From positions 11,971-75,970 of the forward strand of contig JBGQNR010000006.1 in the NCBI GenBank assembly GCA_041501225.1: a stretch of DNA of 64,000 nt, in the 5' to 3' direction. Below are positions 47,940 through 57,428 of the stretch, piece by piece. Numbering within the stretch: position 1 is the stretch's first letter; every line of letters begins with the position of its first letter. The translations under genes were made by a program, and so were the position numbers. The notes beneath the pieces are model-generated. The model did not search any database. It was not told where the DNA came from and was given only the letters and a program-made list of their open reading frames with translations. This DNA is from JAFNAG01 sp041501225. GTDB lineage: Bacteria; Acidobacteriota; UBA6911.

Positions 47940-48458
47940 ATGAACGAGAATCCAATATACAAGGCACCTGTCAGCCCGGAACAGGGCGGAATTGCCAGTG
48001 TGGATGTCACTCTGAACTCCAAGGCCCAGCAGTATCTCGACCAAACCTTACCTTGGGTCCGATTCATTTCAATTCTCACGTTTGTGTGCGCAGGTCTGAT
48101 GATTCTAGTGGGTTTTGGCATGATGCTCGCGGGCATGGCAGGCAGGCTTGCTCCCGCCAGCGTCGACGTAGGGCCGGGCACCTTTCCCGGGACGATCGCC
48201 GGCGTTTTTGTCGGTCTGATCTATCTGGTGATGGCGGGTGTGTACATAGCACCCGGCGTATTCCTCTCGCGCTATGCCACAGCAATCAAGTTTCTGAGAT
48301 CAAACCGCACGGCAGAGGCTCTCGAAAACGCTCTGAAACACCAGAAATCCTTCTGGCGCTACATTGGCATCGTGGCTGTTATCGGCCTGGTAATTATCGT
48401 ACTTGGCTTGGTAGTTTTCCTGATGGTAATGAGTTTCCTTCTTACCCGGCGGTTTTGA
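47940..48458 (+). CDS. Small integral membrane protein (DUF5362-like)
   Basis: This 172-residue protein has four hydrophobic segments (about 42-66, 83-106, 142-166 and flanks) after a Pro-rich N-terminus (MNENPIYKAPVSPEQGG). An amphipathic AIKFLRSNRTAEALENALKH lies between the helix pairs, as in DUF5362 proteins. GGGAGG precedes the ATG. The function is unknown. Confidence 0.75.
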   Translation: MNENPIYKAPVSPEQGGIASVDVTLNSKAQQYLDQTLPWVRFISILTFVCAGLMILVGFGMMLAGMAGRLAPASVDVGPGTFPGTIAGVFVGLIYLVMAGVYIAPGVFLSRYATAIKFLRSNRTAEALENALKHQKSFWRYIGIVAVIGLVIIVLGLVVFLMVMSFLLTRRF

Positions 48459-48541
48459 ACCGCAATGGCGAGGCCTTTTCCAGTTGCCTCTGATGTCCGG
48501 TCAAGATGCAAATGGCCCCAACTCGGAATGGAGGTTCTTCT

Positions 48542-50587
48542 ATGCGCAGATTTGCAGCCCTTGTCGTACTGGCCGCGTGCGTCGCCAATCTCTCCTTTGC
48601 CGGCAGCCCGGCTGCGGCCCAGGCGTCCAAGCGCCCAATTACACTCGACGACATGACCCGGTTGAAGAGCGTCGGCGATCCGCAGGTCTCGCCCGACGGC
48701 AGGTGGGTGGCATATTCGGTGAGCACAGTGGATGCGGAAAAGGAGCGCCGTGACTCCGATTTATGGATGATCAGTTGGGATGGCAGCCAGAAGATCCGGC
48801 TTACCGCTGCCGCCGACAGCAGCGAGAGCCAGCCTCGCTGGAGCCCGGACAACCGTTATCTCGCCTTCCTGGCGTCGCGCGGCGACGACGAGGAAAAAAA
48901 GAAGGGCGCGCAGGTTTGGCTGCTGAACCGCACCGGGGGGGAAGCACAGAAGCTCACCGATACCAAAGGCGGAATTTCCGATTTTTCCTGGTCGCCGGAC
49001 AGCAAGCGCCTCGTTCTGGTCGTCAACGATTTTGATCCTGCATCTGAGCCGGAAAAAATAGAGGGCTGGAAGCGCAAAACCAAGCCGCCCATCGTCATCG
49101 ACCGCTACCACTTCAAGCAGGACCGGGAAGGCTACCTGGAATCGCTCCGCACGCATCTCTCGCTGTTCGACGTCGAAGCGCGCAAAGCGGAAGTGCTCAC
49201 CTCCGGTCGTTTCGAGGAAGGGTCCCCGGCCTGGTCGCCAGACGGACGGTCGTTAGCCTTCGTCAGCAATCGCAGTGCGGACCCGGACCGCAACGATGAT
49301 TCGAATGTGTATGTTATCGAGGCCAAGGCCGGAGCGGAACCGCGTCAGCTGACCACCTACCCGGGTCCGGATGGAGGCCGGCCGGCGTGGAGTCCCGACG
49401 GACGGTATATCGCGTATCTCCAAGGCGACGAGACGCGCTATGCGGCCTACAACATGAACAAGCTTACCGTAGTGCCTGCCGCGGGCGGACCGGCCCAGGT
49501 CCTGACCGCCGGCCTCGACCGCGGTGTCTCAGGCCCGCTCCTATGGACGGCGGACTGCCGGAGCCTGCTGTTTATCATCGCCGACGACCGCACTTCGTAC
49601 GTGGGACGGACGACGATAGCGGGGGATCGGGTGGAGAAGGTCACAACCGGCCGTCGTGCTGTATCCTCAATCTCGCGACGGGACGACGCCTCATTTGCCT
49701 TGCTGTCGGCAACTGCCAACGAACCGGGCGAAGTCTACGCGTTTGAAAACGGGACGCTGCGCCGACTCTCGCATGAAAATGATTCCTTGTTCGCCGAGCT
49801 GCAACTCGGGACCACGGAGGACTTCACCTCCAGCAGCAAAGACGGCACGGAAGTTCACGGCCTCATGGTGAAACCAGCTTCCTTTGCATCGGGCCGGAAA
49901 TACCCGATGTTGCTCCTCATCCATGGCGGACCCGATGGCCAGGATGAGCATTCGTTCAGTTTTGACCGTCAGTTTTTTGCCGCCAACGGGTACGTTGTGA
50001 TTTCGGTCAACTACCGCGGTAGCTCGGGGCGGGGATCCGCATTCCAAAAGGCGATCTATGCAGACTGGGGCAACAAGGAGGTCGTGGATCTTTTGGGCGC
50101 GGTCGACTACATGGTCGCAAACGGGATCGCAGATCCGAACCGGCTGGGTATCGGCGGCTGGAGCTATGGCGGCATTCTCACGGACTACACGATTGCCGCG
50201 GATCCACGCTTCAAGGCGGCCGTGAGCGGCGCGAGCAGTGCACTGCAGCTCTCGATGTATGGCAGCGATCAGTATATCCTGCAGTATGAACTGGAGATCG
50301 GACCTCCGTGGAAAAGCAAAGACCTGTGGGTGAAACTTTCGTACCCCTTCTTCCAGGCGGATCGTATTAAAACGCCGACGCTGTTTCTCTCCGGCGACAG
50401 GGATTTCAACGTGCCCACGATCGGTGTCGAGCAGATGTACCAGGCACTCAAGAGCCTCGGCGTGGATACGCAGCTGATCATTTATCCGGGCCAGTTCCAC
50501 GGCATCACGATGCCCAGCTATATGCGCGACCGGCTGCAACGCTACCTGGCCTGGTTCAACAAGTATCTGACGCCGGGCAAACCGTGA
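48542..50587 (+). CDS. Secreted S9 family prolyl oligopeptidase-like peptidase
   Basis: This 681-residue exported serine peptidase starts at 48542 after GGAGG; the signal peptide ends near AAAQA. Residues 40-400 form a WD40/PD40-type propeller (QVSPDGRWVAYSVS, RWSPDNRYLAFLAS, AWSPDGRSLAFVS). The C-terminal alpha/beta hydrolase holds the triad S541 in GGWSYGG, D621 in SGDRDFNVP and H653 in GQFHGIT. This is the acylaminoacyl-peptidase or dipeptidyl-peptidase architecture. It probably digests oligopeptides in the periplasm. Confidence 0.93.
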   Translation: MRRFAALVVLAACVANLSFAGSPAAAQASKRPITLDDMTRLKSVGDPQVSPDGRWVAYSVSTVDAEKERRDSDLWMISWDGSQKIRLTAAADSSESQPRWSPDNRYLAFLASRGDDEEKKKGAQVWLLNRTGGEAQKLTDTKGGISDFSWSPDSKRLVLVVNDFDPASEPEKIEGWKRKTKPPIVIDRYHFKQDREGYLESLRTHLSLFDVEARKAEVLTSGRFEEGSPAWSPDGRSLAFVSNRSADPDRNDDSNVYVIEAKAGAEPRQLTTYPGPDGGRPAWSPDGRYIAYLQGDETRYAAYNMNKLTVVPAAGGPAQVLTAGLDRGVSGPLLWTADCRSLLFIIADDRTSYVGRTTIAGDRVEKVTTGRRAVSSISRRDDASFALLSATANEPGEVYAFENGTLRRLSHENDSLFAELQLGTTEDFTSSSKDGTEVHGLMVKPASFASGRKYPMLLLIHGGPDGQDEHSFSFDRQFFAANGYVVISVNYRGSSGRGSAFQKAIYADWGNKEVVDLLGAVDYMVANGIADPNRLGIGGWSYGGILTDYTIAADPRFKAAVSGASSALQLSMYGSDQYILQYELEIGPPWKSKDLWVKLSYPFFQADRIKTPTLFLSGDRDFNVPTIGVEQMYQALKSLGVDTQLIIYPGQFHGITMPSYMRDRLQRYLAWFNKYLTPGKP

Positions 50588-50620
50588 GGAGGTTTTCTCA
50601 ACGGAAGGACAATTGCCGGT

Positions 50621-51133
50621 ATGCCTGCGAATATTGAAATCAAAGCCCGCATCGGAGACCTGGCTGCCTTCAAGAAACGCGCAATGTCGCTCAGCAATAG
50701 CCAGGTGGAGATCATCCCGCAGGAAGACATCTTCTTCCACACCCCTCAGGGGCGATTAAAGCTGAGGATCCTGGCTCCCGATTACGCTCAGTTGGTCTAC
50801 TACACGCGCAGCGATGCCGCGGGGCCCAAACGGTCCGAATATCTGATCCATGAGATTAAAGAGTCTGAAGCGCTGAAGACTCTACTGGGTCGAGCTCTGG
50901 GGGTGCGAGGAGTCGTCCGCAAGACGCGTCACCTCTTCAAGGTCGGTCAAACTCGCGTGCATCTCGATGAGGTAGACGGCCTGGGGACGTTTGTTGAGCT
51001 GGAGGTTATACTCCGGCAAGGCCAGAGCGATGCGGAGGGGCAGGCGATTGCGGAAGATCTGATGGGAAAGCTCGGTATCAAGGCTGAAGATTTGATGGAG
51101 GGCGCCTATATGGATCTGATCGAAGGAAGATGA
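50621..51133 (+). CDS. CYTH domain protein (class IV adenylate cyclase/thiamine-triphosphatase fold)
   Basis: This 170-residue single CYTH domain shows NIEIKARI at the start, RLKLRIL, HEIKESEALKTLL, VVRKTRHLFKVGQTRVHLDE and GTFVELEVIL, the alternating acidic/basic strands of the triphosphate tunnel. The usual ExExK signature is NIEIK here: the first Glu is Asn, which may alter metal binding. It could be a CyaB-type cyclase or a triphosphatase. It overlaps the next gene by 4 bp. Confidence 0.85.
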   Translation: MPANIEIKARIGDLAAFKKRAMSLSNSQVEIIPQEDIFFHTPQGRLKLRILAPDYAQLVYYTRSDAAGPKRSEYLIHEIKESEALKTLLGRALGVRGVVRKTRHLFKVGQTRVHLDEVDGLGTFVELEVILRQGQSDAEGQAIAEDLMGKLGIKAEDLMEGAYMDLIEGR

Positions 51134-52836
51134 TGCCATCGAGAGTGAAATTGTATCCCTGGTTGCTTTGGATTGCATTGATCCTCCAGGGACTGCTGTT
51201 CATCAGCACGACGGCGATCTGGGAGGGTTTCGACGAACCTTTTCACTACGCCTATATTCAATTTCTGGCCGAAACCGGCACCCTGCCCGTCTATGGCAAG
51301 GCGCTGGTATCGCGAGAGCTGACCCGCTCTTTCGAACTGGCGCCCCTTTCCATACCGTTGAACTCCATCCTGGCCTCACGGTATAGGGCTTTTGCATCGT
51401 ACTGGCAGCTTTCTGACGAGGAACGCGCGGCAAGAGCGCGGGCTCTGCGCCAAATCAAGGCGGAAGATCGTGCGGTCGCCGATACCAAGGCTTCGATAAG
51501 CAACTACGAAGTCCACCAGGCCCCGCTCTATTACCTGATATCCGTTCCAGTCTACCGGATGTGTTCCCATTTCGAATTGCCGACGCGGGTGTTCTGCTTG
51601 CGTTTTTTTTCGTTGTTGATTGGTTCGTCGACCCTCTTCGCGGCATACGCAGCGGCACGCCGGGCGCTCCCGGGGCTTCGTGGTCCGCACACGGTTGCAT
51701 TTATTATCGCTCTCATGCCCATGGTGCCCGGTACGATTGCGCGCATTTCCAATGATGCGCTTGCGGTGCCCTTAGGCGCTCTCGCGGCATTTCTCATTAT
51801 CGATTACTTCACGTCGGCTCGGGAACGCAGGAGGGCAATTCAGATTGGAATGGTCCTAGGTTTGGGCTTGTTGAGCAAAGCCTATTTCCTGACGATTGCG
51901 GTCGCCGTCGTGGCCGCCTTTGCAGTTGCAGTCTACAAGTCGGAGGATAAAAAACGGCTATTGCGCCACCTGGCACTCGTACTGGGATTGGCTGTGGCCC
52001 TCAGCGGCTGGTGGTATGCACGCAACTACATGCTGTACGGAAACTTTTCCGGGCTGCAGGAGATCACTTTGACGGCCAAGATGTCGATCGCGGATCGAAT
52101 CGGGATGGCAGGTAAGGTGCCCTGGCTGATTGCCTGGCAGAGCATGTTCAAGCAGCACATCTGGCTGGGCAATATGAGCCTCATGGAATTATCACGGAAT
52201 ACTTATCACGTCGCCTATTTCCTCATCTATATTGCAGTCCTGGGATTGGGAATAAGAGGGGCCTCCGCCATCCAATGTGCCTGGAAACGGCGGGTCGGCA
52301 CCTTCTATGCAGGACCGGGCCGCAGCACTCCATATGCACAGGATCGGCCCATGGTAATCTCCCTCCTTTTGTATTTATCCTTCCTTGTGGGCGCCGCATA
52401 TCATATGTGGCAAAACTTCATTCTCGTCCAGGCGCCTGGCGGCACGGGAGGGTACTATCTCTATGTTGTCATCGTCCCTGAACTGCTTCTCCTGATGTAC
52501 GGGTTCCAGGCGCTGCCATGGAGAGCGGGAAAGATCGCACAAGGCGCTACGATCTTGTATGTCGTGTTGGTGAACTTTGTAGCTTATTACTGCAAGATGA
52601 TCCCATCGTACGGGGGCATTGCCATTCCCCGCTTTCATGTGAAACATCTTTTGGAGGTTTACTCGCCGCCCACCATCCAGCTCATGCTTCATCGGATATC
52701 TTTACAGCAAGCTTCGTGGGTGGGGCCTACAACCATCCTCGCGATGATTGTGTGTCACTTCGGCTGGATGCTTTTTGTGACCTACCGGTTTTTTTCTCCA
52801 AGGTGGAGCGCCGTGGACACCTGCGTCAAAGCGTGA
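51130..52836 (+). CDS. Polytopic membrane protein, GT-C glycosyltransferase-like
   Basis: This protein of about 568 residues has 11-13 hydrophobic helices. After the first helix comes TAIWEGFDEPFHYAYIQFLA, whose acidic DEP in the first periplasmic loop resembles the catalytic Asp region of GT-C or DUF2142-type lipid-linked sugar transferases. A second conserved point is GLLSKAYFLTIAVA. Two ATGs are adjacent (51130, 51133); the AAGGA just before favours the second. It overlaps the CYTH stop as ATGA. The sugar and acceptor are unknown. Confidence 0.72.
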   Translation: MMPSRVKLYPWLLWIALILQGLLFISTTAIWEGFDEPFHYAYIQFLAETGTLPVYGKALVSRELTRSFELAPLSIPLNSILASRYRAFASYWQLSDEERAARARALRQIKAEDRAVADTKASISNYEVHQAPLYYLISVPVYRMCSHFELPTRVFCLRFFSLLIGSSTLFAAYAAARRALPGLRGPHTVAFIIALMPMVPGTIARISNDALAVPLGALAAFLIIDYFTSARERRRAIQIGMVLGLGLLSKAYFLTIAVAVVAAFAVAVYKSEDKKRLLRHLALVLGLAVALSGWWYARNYMLYGNFSGLQEITLTAKMSIADRIGMAGKVPWLIAWQSMFKQHIWLGNMSLMELSRNTYHVAYFLIYIAVLGLGIRGASAIQCAWKRRVGTFYAGPGRSTPYAQDRPMVISLLLYLSFLVGAAYHMWQNFILVQAPGGTGGYYLYVVIVPELLLLMYGFQALPWRAGKIAQGATILYVVLVNFVAYYCKMIPSYGGIAIPRFHVKHLLEVYSPPTIQLMLHRISLQQASWVGPTTILAMIVCHFGWMLFVTYRFFSPRWSAVDTCVKA

Positions 52837-52897
52837 AGCGCAACTAATTATCTTGCAATGGGGCGGATACAGCTGTTGTGGAATGGAGGAGGATGGA

Positions 52898-53195
52898 GGG
52901 ACAGTCACGAATGGCGCTTAACTAGTTTCTGTCGCGAAATTCGCTCCGCCCTTTTGGCAAGCCCCGGGGCTATTCTCTTTCCGCCCCGGGGCTTTGCCGC
53001 GAGGGCTAGAACGGCATTTCGCAACAGAAACTGACTAAGAGTGACCGCAATCACCTCGTAGTGCCGCCAAATCAAGTGTTTAAGCCCCAAAGGGGCGGGG
53101 CAGGAAAGCCCAGGGCGTGAGCCCTGGGCTTTCCTGCTGGACCCTTTCAGGGTCCTAATTGGACTCCTTAATTAAGCGCCATTCGGGACAGTCAC
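52898..53195. mobile_element. MITE-like element with 13-bp TIRs and 11-bp direct repeat
   Basis: A 276-bp element (52909-53184) is bounded by perfect 13-bp inverted repeats, GAATGGCGCTTAA and its complement. Identical 11-bp direct repeats GGGACAGTCAC flank it (52898-52908, 53185-53195), as expected from a target-site duplication. Inside are at least four hairpins: 52924-52940 with 53016-53032 (16 of 17), 52956-52970 with 52983-52998, a perfect 16-bp stem at 53101-53136 with loop GTGA, and GGACCCT/AGGGTCC at 53139-53155. No open reading frame is present. The rest of the 518-bp gap holds nothing recognisable. Confidence 0.75.
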
Positions 53196-53355
53196 CCTAT
53201 CTATTTCCACTGGGTGGGTCTTGTCTGCCTTTACTTTGCCTGCAGCCACACGCACATTTCGCCGTCACCGCGGTTGGACCAGGCGTAGTAATGGCTGGCG
53301 GGCAGTGTAGAGGTATCCATCGGGCTCTTGGGCGGCAGCAATTTTTAAGGCATTG

Positions 53356-54705
53356 CTACTGCTTGATCACTGTTCCGTCAAGCCGCCGGATTACGCCCCA
53401 TCCGCCGTTCAGCCCGCCGCGCGCGAGGTCGGATCGGAAGGGGTATTTGGCGGCTAGTTTCTGATCCACCTCAATGCCCCAACCCGGAGAATCATTGGCG
53501 TAGAGATAGCCATCCTTGAAGGTCTCGCAACCTTTGAAAATCTCCGCTTCCACACCTCGTATCACTCCGCCTTCCTGGACGCCGAAGTTGGAGCTGGCCA
53601 GGTCGAGGTGCAGGTTGCACATGTGACCGACCGGAGAGACATCCCCTGGCCCGTGCCACGCCGTCTTGACTCCGAACAGTTCGGCGAGGAGCGCGATCTT
53701 GCGGCAGGGTGTCAGCCCGCCCGCCTGGGAAATGTGAATGCGAATATAATCGATGAGTCGCTCGGAGATCAGCGGGGTCCACTCGTGCGGACTGTTGAAC
53801 AATTCCCCCATGGCGAGGGGAGTGTTGCACTGCTGCCGGATCTGCCTGAAGTAAGCGATATCTTCCGGCGAAAGCGCGTCTTCGAGAAAAAACAGCTTGA
53901 CCGGCTCTACATCCTTGGCGAACTGGACAGCCTGCCGCGGCGACACGCGCTCGTGGATGTCGTGCAGCAGCTCGACCTCGTCGCCGAGCTGTTTGCGGCA
54001 CTCCTCCAGCATTTTCAGCGCGCGCCGCAGGTAGGGGCCGGGCTCAAATACAGGATCGTTGTGAAGAGCCTGCACCTTGGGCGCAGCCGCAGGTCCGCCG
54101 CCTGCCCCGTAACCGGACATGCCGGGGACGCTGATCTGGAGGCGAATGAAGCGGTAACCTTGAGCCATCGCTCGGCGGGCGCCCTCTGCGATTTGCGCCA
54201 CTTCGTCGCCGCCGATGCTCGTGTAGCTCGCGGCGGCTTCACGGCACTTGCCTCCGAGGAGCTGATACACGGGCATGCCGGCCTGGCGCCCCTTGATGTC
54301 CCACAACGCCTGGTCCACCCCGCTGATCGCATTGTTGAGCACCGGGCCATTCCGCCAGTAGGAGGAGTTGTAGCACATCTGCCAGATGTCCTCGATGCGG
54401 TCGGCCGGCCTGCCGAGCAGCAACGGCCGCAGGTACTTCTCCACCGCAGGCACGACCAGGTCGGCACGTTGGGTGAACGTCGCGCACCCGTACCCGTACA
54501 ATCCGTCCTGGTCGGTAGTTATCTTGACTACGATGAGCCGGACCCCGCCTGGTTGTGTGGTGATGACGCTCATGTCCTTGATCTTTGGCGCAGGCATTCC
54601 GCGAGTGGCCTGTTCCGTTTTCTCCTGCGCCTTCGCATTCGCGGCGGCAATAATTCCGGTCATGCCGCCGGCTGCGGCCAATTCCAATAGCTCTCGTCGT
54701 TTCAT
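53356..54705 (-). CDS. ManD-type enolase-superfamily sugar-acid dehydratase, exported
   Basis: This 449-residue protein starts MKRRELLELAAAGGMTGIIA at 54705 after AAAGGA. That N-terminus is a twin-arginine-like signal ending near ANAKAQ. The enzyme part matches mannonate dehydratase (ManD/RspA group): DGLYGYGCATF, RPADRIEDIWQMCYNSSYWR, ALWDIKGRQAGMPVYQLLGG. Metal ligands are in LLHDIHERV, FFLEDAL and MGELFNSPHEW, and HGPGDVSPVGHM follows. Members dehydrate D-mannonate or D-gluconate to 2-keto-3-deoxygluconate, mostly in the cytoplasm, so the signal is notable. It is the last gene of a five-gene same-strand series. Confidence 0.88.
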   Translation of the reverse strand: MKRRELLELAAAGGMTGIIAAANAKAQEKTEQATRGMPAPKIKDMSVITTQPGGVRLIVVKITTDQDGLYGYGCATFTQRADLVVPAVEKYLRPLLLGRPADRIEDIWQMCYNSSYWRNGPVLNNAISGVDQALWDIKGRQAGMPVYQLLGGKCREAAASYTSIGGDEVAQIAEGARRAMAQGYRFIRLQISVPGMSGYGAGGGPAAAPKVQALHNDPVFEPGPYLRRALKMLEECRKQLGDEVELLHDIHERVSPRQAVQFAKDVEPVKLFFLEDALSPEDIAYFRQIRQQCNTPLAMGELFNSPHEWTPLISERLIDYIRIHISQAGGLTPCRKIALLAELFGVKTAWHGPGDVSPVGHMCNLHLDLASSNFGVQEGGVIRGVEAEIFKGCETFKDGYLYANDSPGWGIEVDQKLAAKYPFRSDLARGGLNGGWGVIRRLDGTVIKQ

Positions 54706-54797
54706 ATAGAGTCCTTTAACCACGAAATACATCAGACGCGCGAAAAGATCTCGTGGATTAAGATTGTGCGAGGCTCATGCATCTTCCCGGCCCGGTA

Positions 54798-56159
54798 TCA
54801 ACTCCAGAGCCGATCGTTGGATCGTTCTTTGTCCCACTCCGGCGTCGGTTCGAAATAGCCGGGCTCGAGCAAATGCTGCTTGATCACTTCATCATTTAGA
54901 GACGTGATACCCAAGCCGGGGCCTTCGGGCACTGTGATGTAACCCTTGTTGACGATCGGCTTCTCGACGCCGTTCACCATGTCGCCCCACCAGGGCACAT
55001 CCACCGAGTGGTTCTCCATCACAAGGAAGTTCTCCGTTGCCGCCGCGCAATGTGTGGCCGCCATGCAGGCAATCGGGGTTCCCGCCATGTGCAATACCAT
55101 CGGAACTCCGTGCTCCTGACAGGCGTCCCCGATTTTTTTGGTTTCGAGAATCCCCCCGGCAGTCATCAAATCGGGTTGGAGCATATCCACGGCGTGGTTT
55201 TGCGCCAGTTCCACAAAGCTCTCTTTGAGGTAAATATCCTCGCCGGTCAGCGTGGGCACGTCGATCGCATCGGTGATCTTCTTCCACAGCTCCGTGTTTT
55301 GCCACGGAATCAAGTCTTCGAGCCAGGCCATGTTGTACTTCTCGAGGGCCTTGCCAAGCTTGATGCAGGCGTTCACGCCAATGTGGCCGAAATGATCCGC
55401 TGCCAGCGGGATCTCCATGCCGATGATTTCGCGCACTTGCGCCACGTAATTTGCCAGGGTTTCAATCCCTTTCGGGGTGATATCGATGCCCGTGAACATG
55501 TGCTGAGTATTATTCACCTCGGCGTCAGTCTGCCCCAGCGGACGCGTAACGGTACCGGGAATCCCCTGAAGCAGATTAATGCCAAGGTCCATCTTCAGGA
55601 ACGTGAATCCCTGGTCCATGCGCTCCTTCAACCTGCCGGCAAACACTTTGGGATCGCGGGAACTGTCGGTGTCGGCGTAGCAGCGGATCCTGTTGCGGAA
55701 TTTGCCGCCCAGCATCTGGTATACCGGCACTCCGTAGGCCTTTCCCGCCAAGTCCCACAACGCTACCTCGACGCCGGAGACCCCGCCGCCTTGGCGCGCG
55801 TGAAAACCGAATTGTCTGATCTTCCGAAAGATTCTGTCGATGTTGCATGGATTTTCGCCGAGAAGCCGGCTCTTGAGGATCAAGGCATACGTCTTGCTGG
55901 CCCCGTCGCGCACTTCGCCGTATCCGGAGATTCCCTGATTGGTGTCAATTTGGATGATCGGGCACGTCATCGGCGCCCGGGCGACGACGGCCACGCGCAG
56001 ATCGGTAATCCTCAAGTCCGAAGGTTTGGAAGCCGTCCTTGTGTTCTGGAGCGTGGCATCCAGCGACGTATCGGCCCAGGATGCGCCCGTGATGGCCGCG
56101 GCCGTCGTTTGCAGCACCGTCCGACGCCCGATCAATGTCCCTGCAGGTTCCTTTGTCAT
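54798..56159 (-). CDS. Mandelate racemase/muconate lactonizing family enzyme, exported
   Basis: This 453-residue protein starts at 56159, 8 nt after AGGAGG. The N-terminus LIGRRTVLQTTAAAITGASW is a Tat-like signal. The enolase-superfamily core is complete: general base Lys in FLKMDLG, metal ligands in PLAADHFG, AWLEDLIP and LTGEDIYL, and catalytic His in VLHMAGTP. It differs from the ManD paralogue next door and is closer to sugar-acid dehydratases of the mandelate racemase subgroup (galactonate, rhamnonate or fuconate type). The substrate cannot be fixed from sequence. Confidence 0.87.
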   Translation of the reverse strand: MTKEPAGTLIGRRTVLQTTAAAITGASWADTSLDATLQNTRTASKPSDLRITDLRVAVVARAPMTCPIIQIDTNQGISGYGEVRDGASKTYALILKSRLLGENPCNIDRIFRKIRQFGFHARQGGGVSGVEVALWDLAGKAYGVPVYQMLGGKFRNRIRCYADTDSSRDPKVFAGRLKERMDQGFTFLKMDLGINLLQGIPGTVTRPLGQTDAEVNNTQHMFTGIDITPKGIETLANYVAQVREIIGMEIPLAADHFGHIGVNACIKLGKALEKYNMAWLEDLIPWQNTELWKKITDAIDVPTLTGEDIYLKESFVELAQNHAVDMLQPDLMTAGGILETKKIGDACQEHGVPMVLHMAGTPIACMAATHCAAATENFLVMENHSVDVPWWGDMVNGVEKPIVNKGYITVPEGPGLGITSLNDEVIKQHLLEPGYFEPTPEWDKERSNDRLWS

Positions 56160-56178
56160 CGATGAGTCCTCCTGAGGA

Positions 56179-56227
56179 ACCGCGAAACACACGAAAAACA
56201 CAAAATGCGTTTCGTGTGTTTCGTGGT
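56179..56227. repeat. ACCGCGAAACACACGAAA inverted repeat
   Basis: Arms of 18 bp (56179-56196, 56210-56227; 17 of 18 match) surround a 13-nt loop, in the 81-bp gap between two operon genes. A related CACGAAAAACACGAA hairpin lies at 60799-60835. It could attenuate downstream transcription. Confidence 0.65.
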
Positions 56228-56240
56228 GGATTGCGGTGAT

Positions 56241-57428
56241 CTATTTTTTGAGTGCCCGTCGTTGACTGCGAATCGTGGCGAAATCGAAGAGGGCTTGCCT
56301 GATCGGCGTGCCGACGACCTCGATGCGCTTCAGGTCGCGAGTGCCGATACCCGCTTCTTCCGCCAGGCGCAGGGTGCTGTCGCAGGTCTCGAACGGCGGC
56401 GTGCCGCGATCAGCCATGGGATTGAAATTCATGATGGCCATGCAAACGGCATCTGTAGTCACCGGATTTCTGCCTGCGACGATCACACTGGGATTCACCA
56501 TCGTGAGAGCCTCACGGACCCATGGCCCTTCTCCGCCCGTCATGGTCTTGATTCCCTCGACGATCGCCAGATCGATCGGCCGGGCCGCGACCAGGTCCAC
56601 AATCGCGCGCGGCACGCGATAGCCACCGTCTCTCGGCGACTTCGGATCTTTTTCGGGAGGCGCACTCCTGGCAGGCTGCAGGGCCCCAGTGTGGATCATC
56701 TGGCGCGAGGACCTGGGATTTTCGTCAGGCTCGTCCTTGCCTGCGCCGGACCCATAAATGGAAGCGGGCGTTATGCCGAAGCTGTTTTTCATGGAAAGCG
56801 TGATGCCCGCGGTGGCATGCTCCTTCATCTTGGCCACGCTGACGAAGGCATCGCAGTCTTCGTAAGAGTGATTCAGGTCGTATGCGGGAAACAGGTAACC
56901 GCCAAAGGGAACTGCAAGCCGGGAGTACTTCTTCCCTTTGCCCAGGAAGTTGGTGTTTTCAAACTCCACGTTGGCAGCAGCATTCAGAATATCCCGGGGT
57001 TCCCAGCCGGCGCGCACCAGATACTCCTCAACCGGGCCTGCCGTAGACATCGGACTTTCCAGCACCCGGATTCGTCGTGCGCCAGCGTGTCCTATCAGGT
57101 GCACCGTCGCGGTAATCACCTGCGGATGCGTGTAATGCGTGTCCTCCACCGGAAGATTCTGCAACTTGTTTTCGGGTCCGCCCGTAAGATTGACTTTGAT
57201 TGCAACCGTTTTTCCTTTGACAATCCGCCCCAAGCCACCGATCCGGTCGAACATCTTGTCCAGCGTGGCCAGCAGTTCAGCGGAGTTGTACGTCATGCAC
57301 TTCGCGATTGCGACTGGAGCCGTGGGGGCAACGGCCGCGCGAATCCACGATGTCCCGGCCAGGTAAGCGCCGGAGATGATCGACGTCGTGTTTATCAACC
57401 ATTCCCTTCGAGTCTGCCATTCCTGCAT
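56241..57428 (-). CDS. DUF362 domain protein with Tat-like signal
   Basis: This 395-residue protein starts MQEWQTRREWLINTTSIISG at 57428 after GGGAGG, a twin-arginine-like leader. The DUF362 core is seen in KGKTVAIKVNLTGG, HTYTHP-like THYTHPQVITATVHLIGHAG, FVSVAKMKEHATAGITLSMK, NSFGI and PSVIVAGRNPVTTDAVC. This family has no settled biochemical role. Cys residues for an iron-sulfur cluster, present in some members, are lacking here. It sits between the UxuA-like and mandelate-racemase-like genes, so a role in the same pathway is inferred. Confidence 0.85.
   Translation of the reverse strand: MQEWQTRREWLINTTSIISGAYLAGTSWIRAAVAPTAPVAIAKCMTYNSAELLATLDKMFDRIGGLGRIVKGKTVAIKVNLTGGPENKLQNLPVEDTHYTHPQVITATVHLIGHAGARRIRVLESPMSTAGPVEEYLVRAGWEPRDILNAAANVEFENTNFLGKGKKYSRLAVPFGGYLFPAYDLNHSYEDCDAFVSVAKMKEHATAGITLSMKNSFGITPASIYGSGAGKDEPDENPRSSRQMIHTGALQPARSAPPEKDPKSPRDGGYRVPRAIVDLVAARPIDLAIVEGIKTMTGGEGPWVREALTMVNPSVIVAGRNPVTTDAVCMAIMNFNPMADRGTPPFETCDSTLRLAEEAGIGTRDLKRIEVVGTPIRQALFDFATIRSQRRALKK

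Noticed and set aside
52898..53195. CRISPR or tandem-repeat array
   Set aside because: The repeats are inverted pairs of different sequence, not regularly spaced direct repeats.
53608..56165. Long plus-strand frames opposite the two enolase-superfamily genes
   Set aside because: The minus-strand proteins have full catalytic motifs and signals; the opposite frames have none.
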